Below, piece by piece: positions 9,889-20,014 of a DNA stretch of 64,000 nucleotides; position 1 is the stretch's first letter; each line of letters starts with the position of its first letter. The position numbers and the translations under genes are program-made. The stretch is from contig NC_088681.1 in NCBI RefSeq assembly GCF_950023065.1, forward strand, positions 66,498,836-66,562,835. The letters are read 5' to 3'. The notes under the pieces were generated by a model. That model searched no databases. It was given only the letters and a program-made list of their open reading frames with translations, and was not told the DNA's origin. The stretch comes from Planococcus citri. Its lineage: Eukaryota > Arthropoda > Insecta > Hemiptera > Pseudococcidae.

Positions 9889-11289
9889 TAAGGCAGAATG
9901 ATGCTTTAAAGTGTGCTCTTTTTGACCTGGTGGGATCTTTTGCAGACAGTAGCAGCCTTTTTGCAACTTGTTGCATAAAATAACCACATTTCAACCCCCA
10001 TTTCAGTATTTTGACCCCTTGTCCTTCGACCTTCGCCTTCTACTTCCGAGAACACAGCTGAATCAAGATAGAAACAGAAATCAGTATTCTGAAACACGTA
10101 AATTTGATACCTGTATCAACATTTCACGAATTTTGAGTTTTTATTACTTCCCTTTGGAGCCCATTTTAGGTTTGAAGGCAAATTGAATTTCAAAATCAGA
10201 ATCAGCATCTGGGAATAGTTGTACATATTTTAATACCAATACATAATAAAAAGTTACTCGAAAATTTCAACCCCCCCCCGTCCCGTGCTTCTTCTTGAGC
10301 TCTCTTGTATAAGGGCAAAATGATGATCAGAATAAAATTCAATGTTTACGAATACTTCAAATTTTAACCTAAGAGGTTATCGCAGGCATCAGATCAAGAA
10401 TTACGAGATAATATTATTATTCATCGCTCTCGAAAACTTACTAAATCATCCCGTTCCACACGATTTTCTCAATTTTCCAAAAATGTTGAGGCCTAATTAG
10501 AGAAGGTGGAGAGGCCAAATGGAAAAAATGAGTTGATATTTGTGTTTTGCGCTCTAGAAAACGTTTGAAATGGCGTGTCACAATATATGTACATACATAA
10601 CTTTTTTTTTGACATTTTCACCTAAATTTTCGAGCCTCTGTACGCCCCCCACCCTATCATCCCATGGTTTTACGAACCCAATCACGAAAAGCTCGAAGTT
10701 GAAATGATGTTTCTTGGATTTTTATACAAATTTTTAAAATTATAGGTAGCTCCAAAAATTCAGCAAGTTTTTAAGAATTTAGCTTTTACAAAATCTCAAA
10801 CTTTATAAACCTCCGAAGTGAGGCATTATGACAATGAATTTTAACTGCTGAAGAAAAAGGGAGGTTGAGATAGGGTCAATAATTCTTGGTTTCCTAATCT
10901 GAGGAAGCTACAAAAAATTGTCGAGTAAAATCAGGAGACCTAGTAGTCAATTCTGTATTTTCAAAAAATTCGCCAAAAATCGTAAAATCAATTTGAGCAG
11001 CTAATATTTTTGAAAAAATGTTCTACTAAAGGCTTTGTCAAAAATTCTTTACATGAAACGATTCAAGTTGGGAGCAATAAAATTCAAATTTTAAAAATAA
11101 TAACCTTTCTTCCTCCTTCCTCCAGGGTTGTCCGCGCTTTTTAGAGGGCCAGGCAAATTTTCAAAAACTGTTGGGCTCGCTTCGCTCTGGCTTGTTTTCT
11201 TGTATTTTTATGAATTTTTGAAAACTTTTGGTCTCGCTTCACTCGAGCTCGTTTGCTATTTTAAAACTCGCCATTTAATTTCGAAAAAT
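9889..11289. other. Spacer between duplicated units
   Basis: No gene recognised. It holds a C9 tract near 10270, an AT-rich stretch with weak similarity to hairpin-element relics (10690-11050) and two copies of the dispersed CTCGCTTCGCTC-type motif (11173-11193 and 11231-11252). Confidence 0.4.
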
Positions 11290-12762
11290 TAATAGATTTT
11301 TTTCCCAAATGTCGTTTAAATTTTCTATTTATTTTTGTACATTTTTTAAACACTCGTCATGTTGAAAAAAGTTCTTTATTCGCCCAATTTCATCATACAA
11401 TGAAATCAAAAATTGAAATGATGAAATTATATTTTCAAAATCTGTTTGCTTGGAAAAAAATCTTGAGATGTTTGAAGACATTAATTTTAATGTAAAAATT
11501 TGTCACCCTCCCCTTCCTTTAACAAATTCCAAGTACAATTACATCGTATTTGAAAAATGTCCTGCAAAAAGTGCTGCTTTTTCATTTTGAAATTTTGTTA
11601 GACACCCTGCATTAGTTTGAAGATAACGATGAGGAGGATTTTTCGCGGAGGAGAAATAATCAAATGAAAAAAATCAGAATTTTTTTTCCTTTGTGATTGT
11701 CCAAAATTTATGAAAATGGTTGTAGGTAAATTTTTTCTCAGAGAAAATTATTTTGTGTCATTTTTTAGAGATTAAATATGTACATTGTACATGTAAATTG
11801 TTTTAAAATGTTGTGTATTTACTTGTGAATTTATTATCTGCTCACACAACTTTGTCTAAAAACAGTTTTCAGCTTCTCACACACAGATAAATTTTCCTTG
11901 TAGGGTACTCTGGTTTTCTTCGAAGATTTAACAAAAATATTTAAAATCAAAAATTAAACCACTTTATTGACAAAAGTTTTTATAGGTACTTTTAAATAAT
12001 AAAAATAATTACGTAAGTAGTATGTGTTTTTTGGTAATACTTGGCAACTCATTCAACAAACTCGCGAATTTAATAGCATTCGTTCATAAGGTCTACTATC
12101 GGATTATCTGTACTGTAGGTGTCATTTTTCAGGTCATATGAGATGTTGTCTTTACTTATCTGTTTCTTTCGTTTAGTAATAATTAAATGCTTAGAGATTA
12201 CAAATTGAATAAAATGTTGATAAAAAGATTGTAGAAATTCTGAAACGATTTTTCAAAGTTGGCTTTGCTTTTCGATTTGTTTCTTTTTGAGAAAAATTAT
12301 CTAATCCCAAGATTAAACGCCTACCAAATTTTTTCTGATACAATATAATGTGGTTTCAGTTGGCTCATCGTATAGACAAATTTCGAGAAGAATGTCTGTA
12401 AATTTTCGGCTCATTTTTCAAAACGATCCCGGTTCGTTGAAAAATGTTTCAATGCTCATGCCCTGTAGATTTTTAAAATTACCATCTAGGATTAGATAAT
12501 TCGGTTTGATGTTAGCACATTTGATATCTATAAGTATAACGCGATTGCAAATTATTCGTATAGTTTCACATTCATCAAAGTGTTTTTGAATCTTTTTTTT
12601 TAAATACATATTTTAACCATTTTCTGTAATGATTGCTTGGTTTACAATGGAAATCTGCTTCTTTAGGTTTTTGGTGTTTTCATTCGATACTGACTTTTCG
12701 GTCCGGTCATCGCTGTGTACGGTACTACGACCAAGACGCCATCAACTGTTCACTGATGAATA

Positions 12763-12894
12763 TCAGAATACATATTTTGTATCTTCAATGTGTTCTCTAG
12801 ATTTCCTATTTTTTGCGTCCCATTTCGCCCTGCAAATGTTCCACATGATGTAATTTGTATAAAACAACCGTATGCATTGGAATTTTGTAAGATA
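12763..12894 (-). pseudogene. Unit B counterpart of the terminal exon
   Basis: Aligns with 8599-8793. It stays open for 43 codons, starting YLTKFQCIRLFYTNYIMWNI, then stops about 22 codons earlier than A. The acceptor of A (ACAG) is ACGG here. Two of the four cysteines are replaced (Tyr, Trp). The whole unit B gene is best read as a decaying paralogue. Confidence 0.45.
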
Positions 12895-13319
12895 CCGTAG
12901 CCATTTTTTTTACCTCACGCTCCTCTGACCTTCACCAAACATCCTCTCGATGTGATTTGTGAATACCTATTTATTATAATCAGTATATCTATTCAGTAAA
13001 CTTACGGATGGTCTTTGCATAATCTGATCGCTTCATTTCAGCTTACAAATTCTCAGTTTCTCATGAATTCGAAACAATTATTCCCAAAAGCAACTGTAGG
13101 TAACTAAGCAGTGATGACTACAAGTGTCTGTAGGTATTTCTTCAACACATTTTCTTGAATATGGATGGTTTTTTCGAATATTCCTTTAGATCCTTTTAAA
13201 ATTGAAACAAAATTACTGAATAGTTTTGGGAATAGGTAATTGACATTAACTAATAGAATGAAAACACACCACAAAAAAATAACATCAACTTTGAAAACTT
13301 ACTTCTTCTTTTGCCTTTT

Positions 13320-13542
13320 TTTCCAGTCTCATCCCTCTGAAGATAATCCTATCACTCGTAATCTTACCAACCTAACTGATTCCGGTAGTCTGTTGTCTGT
13401 AAAATAGCCCAAATGGCAGAAAACCTGCCTAAGATTATTGCTCATAGATCACTCAAGACATTTTAAACTATATATATGTAGTATATAAACTAATTTACTA
13501 CAGAGTAAATCACAAAAGTTCAGTAAAGAAAATACGTATTAC
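13320..13542 (-). pseudogene. Unit B counterpart of 5' exons
   Basis: Matches 9236-9450. The start codon position reads ACG, an in-frame stop follows and the donor is GTAAAT. The TATTTTACAG acceptor (about 13396-13405) and the later GTAAGT survive. In one frame a short run (DRIIFRG) matches NRIICRA in unit A. Confidence 0.45.
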
Positions 13543-13591
13543 GTACCTATTCATAATTGTATGCGAATGTTGTGGACATGCTATGCTATAG

Positions 13592-13648
13592 TAGAGGTGG
13601 TTTTCAAGACCACAGCATAGCTACCTGTTGTCCTGAGAACCACCTCTA
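13592..13648. ncRNA. Pre-miRNA-like hairpin, copy in unit B
   Basis: Arms 13592-13615 and 13625-13648 form 22 pairs out of 24 (20 Watson-Crick or better, including one G-U) around a 9-base loop. Stem length and loop size suit a miRNA precursor, but are also compatible with a small inverted-repeat relic. It fits no miRNA I can name. Position relative to the gene is as in unit A. Confidence 0.4.
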
Positions 13649-13974
13649 AGCTGTAACTGTACAAATATTTCCGTTGAAAATTTCATCAAGTTTAACCTTA
13701 TCTTATTTTGTGATAGGGAAAGTTATTACTTTTTTCATTTAACGTGCCGTGTGGAGCAACAAAATCATGAGGATATTTTGTGCTATTTGATATTGGGGGC
13801 ATTTTAAGAGTACGTGATTGATGAAATTGATTAAAGCAATCATATATTTCACGATAGGAGGTACAATTTTATGAACTGAGATACTCAAATACCTACCTAG
13901 TTTTATTTTCGGTATGAGAGGATAGATAAATTGAAGAAAGAAATATTACCTATTCAAGTTGATCAGAACGAAAA

Positions 13975-14801
13975 CTCTATTCTCTTCTTTTTTTTTTCAA
14001 AATCAACTTCCTGAAAAAACATCGTTTTTAGGCCTCCCGAAATCAAATTTTCAAAAACTTTCACCCTTGCTTTGCTCAGGTCAATTAGCTTCTTGTTTTG
14101 AAATGGAAAAATTCACATTTTGGCCCCCAAAAATCCAAAATCCAAAATTGAAATTTTTATAAGTCATAATTATCAATCGGGAAAATTGAGCAAATTTTCA
14201 GTCGAACCCCTTCCCCTTTGCAAAAAACCTTCAAGCCAAATTATATCTGTCCGCATTGGCTCTCGCGAGAGCCCTGCCTTCCTCAAATCCAGTTTCATGT
14301 ACACCTTGCAAAGATTTGGAGATAAGTTGATAAAGTATCGCCGTTGACCACTGAGAAAAATTTACCTTCTCTTCTCTCCCCTCCCCTTCCACTATTTTGC
14401 GTGCAGTTTATATTCCAAGGATTCTACTGGGTCATAAACTCTTGAACACACCAAAAAATTGATCGAATATCCACAAAATTGAATGGTTTGTCAGAAATGC
14501 AGAAATTATTGTTGATTTCACCTCCCAGTTGCTAAAAATTGCCATAAATAATTGGTAAAAAAGAAAAATTTTCTGAAAATTGATTGAAAATTTGTTGAAA
14601 AGACGTAAAAATTGTCCGAATTAGCTGAAAATTGCTTAAACATTGTAAAAAATTGAGCAAAAATAGCGCAAAAATGCTGCATGAAAAAAAAATTGCAAAA
14701 TTAGGAAAAATAGACGAAATGTAATCGTTGAAAAAATCAATTACAAAATTTTTCAAAAACTTGATGGTTATCAAAAATTGATAGAATTTTAGTGATAATA
14801 C
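13975..14801. other. Spacer without recognised gene
   Basis: Low-complexity AT-rich DNA with one dispersed 'cccttgctttgctcaggt' motif (14063-14082). I see no coding signal. Confidence 0.4.
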
Positions 14802-14804
14802 TTA

Positions 14805-16773
14805 CAAGGGAACCTCTTGAGAAGACCGCCTCCGATTAGAAAGGGACCGTGATTTTTGGAAAGAGCATGTTCTAAAACCCCCAAATCCAAATTTTCAGCT
14901 GCCCAATTTCACTATTCGATTTTTGGCGAATTTTTGAGAATCCAAAATTGACTATTTTGGTGATTTATGCTAATTTTTTAAAAGTACGTACTTGATCAGT
15001 ACAAATGTTCAAAATAAGTCCTAAAACTGATATTAACCCCCCAAATCCGAAATTCCTCATTTCCAGCCATTCTGGAGCCTCCAGCGCTATTTTTCAATTT
15101 CTCCAGAATTTTGAATTTGCTCTAGAAGGCGTGAATATGAAGTAGGGCAGCTAAAAATCGAGTTGTGTGTTATACTCGACCTGTTTAACGAATTTATCCA
15201 CATTTGAGCCGATTCTGGAGCGGACACCTCAAGAGTGGTTTTTTGACCATGCAGCTTTTTTTCAAAATAAAAATATCCAAAAACCAAAAATTCCTCGTTT
15301 GTGAGGAAATTTTTGAAATTTGCGCGAATCGCTGTATTTTGAACACAACAACCCTCCTGGTGCCGAGTTCCGCCATTTCCAGCCATTCTGGAGCCTCCAG
15401 TGGAATTTTTCAATTTCTCCAGAATTTTCAATTTGCTCCAGAAGGCGTGAATATGAAGTTGGGCAGCTAAAAATCGAGTTGTGTGTTATACTCGACCTGT
15501 TTAACGAATTTATCCACATTTGAGCCGATTCGGGGGGGGGGACACCTCAAGAGTGGTTTTTTGACCAGCTTTTTTTCAAAATAATATCTAATGTCCAAAA
15601 ACCAAAAACTCCTCGTTTGTGAGAAAAATTTTGAAATTTGCGCGAATCGCTGTATTTCGTCATTAATTAACCACACGAGAGCGAATTTCGCCATTTCCAG
15701 CCTTTCTTAGTCCTCGCTTTAATTTTTGGATATTTTTATTTATTATGAAAAAAGCTGGTCAAGAAACCACTCTTGAGGGGTCCGCTCCAGAATCGGCTCA
15801 AATGTGGATAAATTCGTTAAACAGGTCGAGTATAACACACAACTCGATTTTTTGGAGCAAATTGAAAATTCTGGAGAAATTGAAAAATCCCACTGGATGC
15901 TCCAGAATGGCTGGAATTGGTGGAACTCGGCACCAGGAGGGTTGTTGTGTTCAAAATACAGCGATTCGCGCAAATTTCAAAAATTTCCTCGCAAAAGGGA
16001 AATTTTTGAGTTTTGAATATTTTTATTTTGAAAAAAAGCTGCATGGTCAAAAAACCATGAGGTGTCCGCTCCAGAATCGGCTCAAATGTGGATAAATTCG
16101 TTAAACAGGTCGAGTATAACACACAACTCGATTTTCTGGAGCAAATTGAAAATTCTGGAGAAATTGAAAAATCCCACTGGAGGCTCCAGAATGGCTGGAA
16201 ATGGCGGAACTCGGCACCTGGAGGGTTGTTGTGTTCAAAATACAGCGATTCGCGCAAATTTCAAAAATTTCCTCGCAAAAGGGAAATTTTTGAGTTTTGA
16301 ATATTTTTATTTTGAAAAAAAGCTGCATGGTCAAAAAACCACTCTTGAGGTGTCCGCTCCAGAATCGGCTCAAATGTGGATAAATTCGTTAAACAGGTCG
16401 AGTATAACACACAACTCGATTTTTAGCTGCCCTGCTTCATATTCACGCCTTCTGGAGCAAATTGAAAATTCTGGAGAAATTGAAAAATAGCGCTGGAGGC
16501 TCCAGAATGGCTGGAAATGAGGAATTTCGGATTTGGGGGGGTTAATATCAGTTTTAGGACTTATTTTGAACATTTTTACTGATCAAGTACGTACTTTTAA
16601 AAAATTAGCATAAATCACCAAAATAGTCAGTTTTGGATTCTCAAAAATTCGCCAAAAATCGAAAAGTGAACTTGGGCAGCTAAAAATTTGGATTTGGGGG
16701 TTTTAGAACATGCTCTTTCCAAAAATCGCGGTCACTTTCAAATCGGAGGCGGACACCTCAAGAGGTTCCCTTG
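14805..16773. mobile_element. Complete long-hairpin element, CAAGGGAAC family (type 2)
   Basis: Begins CAAGGGAACCTCTTGAG and ends with the reverse complement, flanked by TTA on both sides (14802-14804, 16774-16776), a 3-bp target duplication. Between the ends lie about five modules of 280-310 bases, two forward (around 15190 and 15520) and three reversed (around 15780, 16070, 16350). Each carries 'CGGACACCTCAAGAG' or its complement, a copy of the subterminal sequence. The many overlapping open frames at 15.1-16.6 kb (WRLQNGWKW and similar) are translations of these modules on both strands and not genes. No transposase. Confidence 0.85.
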
Positions 16774-17028
16774 TTAGTGTCATCAAATTCTGGCAATGTA
16801 AAAAATCCTAACTTGATGGAATTTTTAACGTACAATTTTTTTTTCAAAAATCGTCCAAAAATGAAAATTTAGTCACCCAAAGTCGTCGAAAAATCGAATT
16901 TTTTCAACAAAAAAAATTGTAGGTTTGGTACGAGGTCGCGGAGGGGAGAGCGATGTAGACCTACGTATACACCTATTGGGTCGCAAATTGTAGGTATTCG
17001 CGGCCGTGATGTTTTTTACCCCTGTCCC

Positions 17029-17255
17029 TGTTGTGGCTCACTAAAGAGCCTTACAGGCTTCCACGTCGTGGCTAACTTAATGGCCGTACGCGGGCTGCGT
17101 CCCTATCTCCGTTGTGGCCAACTAAATGGCCGTACGGACTTCTGTGCGGTGGTCAACTGAATGGCCGAGCACAGGTTGCAGAAACCTATCTTCTGTCGTG
17201 ACCAACTAAATGGTCGTACAGACTTCCTTGTGGCGGCTAACTAAATAGCCAACAA
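17029..17255. repeat. Six degenerate short hairpin repeats
   Basis: Six copies, 33-48 bases apart, of a short dyad: GTGG-C-(C/T)AACTAAATGGCC and variants (about 17032, 17067, 17113, 17149, 17196, 17231). Each copy can fold on itself (GGCC...GGCC). GC content is clearly above that of the surroundings. It may be the regulatory part of an LTR or a small satellite; I cannot tell which. Confidence 0.5.
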
Positions 17256-17336
17256 GGGAGACAGAGTCGCGAACAGAACAAGAGTACTTTAAAGAAGTTT
17301 ATTTCGTCAAGTTCCAAACACAGACTATATTTTTAC

Positions 17337-17375
17337 ACTGGACTGTCCGAGTATTTATATCCGAGCCAGTCCAGG
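17337..17375. promoter_or_regulatory. TATA-like box inside a short inverted repeat
   Basis: 'CTGGACTGTCCGAG' and 'CCGAGCCAGTCCAG' flank TATTTATAT. The arrangement resembles an LTR or MITE promoter, but no matching second LTR is present in the window. Confidence 0.25.
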
Positions 17376-17400
17376 GTAGAAAATGTACATCTTACGAAAT

Positions 17401-17551
17401 AGAGGGAGAATGCGAGAGAATGCCTGCTGAGAAAAGAGAAATCGTCATCGCGAACCCAAATGCGTACGTACGTAAATGCGTACGTACGTATATACGTACA
17501 TATGTATAGTTTTTGTATCTTTTCTCAGCATCCTTCTCGCGCATTCCCCCT
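17401..17551. repeat. Inverted repeat with TACG-rich tip
   Basis: Arms of about 35 bases ('GGGAGAATGCGAGAGAATGC' on the left; its complement at about 17521-17551) enclose an alternating TGCGTACGTACG tract (17461-17506). Probably a small MITE. Confidence 0.55.
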
Positions 17552-17599
17552 ACAAAATCATTTGTCTTTCTGGACACGTTGAGAAATGTAAATCTTGAG

Positions 17600-19590
17600 T
17601 TTTTTTTTTTCAAGAACTTCGGTTCACATGTGGTCAGGTGCTTTTGTCCCTCCCAGAGATGATTTGTCCAGTTACCCGCTATCCCCCTTCATCGATGCAA
17701 GAGAGTGGGCTCGAATAAGGGTAAAATTCATACTTTCCTTTGCATTTTCTCAAGTTGACCATTTCGCAAAATTTTCCAACTCTTGGTGTTGATTCAGGTT
17801 CAAAGGTCTGGTAAAAGTTTTTCTTTTCATTTTCTCATTTTTCGCTTCATACCCTCCTTGTTTTCCCCTTCCTTGGTCTTCTAAAGAAAGCTCGAAAAGA
17901 AGTGACACGAACCTTACACGCGACATTCCTTTACATTACACATAAACGTACGTTCGTTTAGAGGTACTTTTATATGCTTTCATATTTGAATAGGAATTTT
18001 TTCTACCGTGTGAGAAAACGCGAATGCATGATTTTTAATTCTCGACGACAAATTTTCAATTCTAATTTCTTTTCACCCTACCTTCGAGTACTCGTAGGTA
18101 AATATTTCGCTCGGCCAAAAAACCCGAACAGCGAACACGCTCCACGAAGAATAAAAAAATGGAACCGCAATTTTAATATTTTATACATGTCCCAATTTTA
18201 CCTACCGCAGCAGCTGTCGTCGTCGTCGTACACAAAAAGCCAACGATTTCTCGCCACGCAATCACGCTAAAGCGAAATTTCGCGCGCCATTTTACAATAA
18301 ACGAAACGAACGAGTTCATTTTTTTCCATACCAGTAAACACCTTCGCGCTTAACATGATTTATGGAGTTTTTTTCTTTTTTGTTTTTCATTAAGTACTGA
18401 TGACTGAGCGTCCAACAACATAATGAGTTGAACGAGAATGGCCGACAATGTGTGATTTTTTTCTTACCCAAACATAGGAAATTCCACACGGTCTATGTAT
18501 AGTTGAAGAAAGAGAAAAAAATTAGAAACGTGTGGAGTGTTTTTTTTTTCGGCGACTACGGCGGTGTTGACAAAGACGGATGATTAACAGTTTCATAGGC
18601 GACGTGAAAAAAAAAAATCATATGTATTATTGAAATACTCGTACATGCAGGGTATAAAAATGCTGAATTTACTTCAATTTTATAGTAATTGATTTGTGTA
18701 AATCACTCGTGTCGTGTAAATTGGTCACTTTCGATTTGAAATACTCCTTGTGCTGACACAGGTGATTAGGAGACGATGAGCAACTTTGAGTTGAAATTTA
18801 TTCACGAAATGGAAGCGGCTTTATTTGCTGAAAAGCCATTAAGAGTAATCTCACCTTTTAGTTCATAGCCTGGCTTTCTTTGTAAAAGTCTAAGTAGACC
18901 GCGCGCGTCAACTATATACGGAGGAAAAATAAAAAGGAATTTCTTATCAGATGTTGAAAATCGCCCGAAAACGCACAAGTATTTAAAACATTCTCGTATA
19001 CGTATGTATATTAATTTTCGGCCTTGTCTTCCCTCTCCTCGTAACTTTTGCCTTTCTTCTTTCTGAATTTACGAGCGGATCGCATTCATAAATAAAGCGA
19101 CGAAAAGGCCGCGCTCTCGGCGAACGCGTGAAAAATACGAATTTTCTTGACCATACCGATTTGACACGAGCCGAAGAACATCTGTTATTATACCTATCTA
19201 CAAAATACGAACGTCTGTATATTCGTGTGTGTGATAAATTCAGCGAAAAATTTCTCTTTATGTGACACCTTCGGTGATTAAAAACATACCGAGTTCGTTC
19301 AATAGAGAGTACTTCTTGGTTTAGAGGATTAATCTATCATTGTAACACTTTTCTACGGGTCTTGGAAGCGCTGGTGTTGTTCTTTTTGAATGGTTTTTGA
19401 TGAAAAATTTGTCGCATTTCTACCTATTATCATTACAAAAAGTTGGGAAATTTGTAAACAGTTCGTAAGGAAAGCAATTTTGATAAGTTTTTATTGCTAA
19501 TATGATCGAAAAAAATGACCTTGAAAAGTTTATCAATTTTCGAAATTTTCCATTTAGTTTATTTTTTCAGAGGTGTGATTTTGTTGGTAA
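17600..19590. other. TE-poor unique DNA
   Basis: Somewhat higher in CG words than the rest, with none of the hairpin families. The open frames at 17595-17792 and 17974-18270 lack splice or protein support. It could be intronic or contain regulatory DNA. Confidence 0.35.
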
Positions 19591-20014
19591 AAGGACGTTT
19601 GTTCAAAAATACACCACCAAGCCAAACAGGGTTCAATCGCTAAATTTCATTTCTTAATTTTTGGCAAATTTGAAAAAATCCAAAATTGCCTGATTTTTAT
19701 GGAACAATCGAAATTTTATCAAATTGAGAAAGAAAGCTGGAATTTGGTTAAACCGTATTTTTGATCTTTCTTTGAATCGATTGATGGTGATTTTGATCCT
19801 TCTTATAGGGCTTCTAGAAGATTTTTATATTTTCCTGTTTTGAACTGATGCTAAATTTCATTTTGGTCGTACTTACAATCTTTCCCAAGCTGCAAAGTCT
19901 AAAAATCTAGTGAGGAAAGCTCCCTTAAAAGGCTGAAAACTATCACCAATCAGTTCGAGAGATCAAAAATAAGACGTAATGCAAACATGCACCTCAATTT
20001 TACCAAAATTCTTA
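19591..20014. repeat. Decayed inverted-repeat relic
   Basis: Contains 'aaagctggaatttgg', 'gatctttctttgaatcga' and, further on, their approximate complements (19930-19990). This looks like a small worn-out relative of the hairpin families. Confidence 0.35.

Larger units (their letters stand above)
11290..13974. repeat. Duplicated unit B
   Basis: Second copy of the unit at 4930-9888, uninterrupted by the LINE. It reveals the pre-insertion target sequence of unit A ('cattaattttaatgtaaaa' near 11479). Its exon-1 start is ACG instead of ATG and its first donor is GTAAAT, so the gene in this copy is probably inactive. Confidence 0.8.

Noticed and set aside
12629..12853. Plus-strand frame of 74 codons in unit B
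   Set aside because: Antisense to the minus-strand exon at 12763-12894; not kept open in unit A.
15087..16573. Overlapping open frames of 60-146 codons on both strands
   Set aside because: They translate the mirrored modules of the hairpin element, with the same words (WRLQNGWKW, LYSTCLTNLSTFEPI) read in several frames. No splice sites, start context or known domain.
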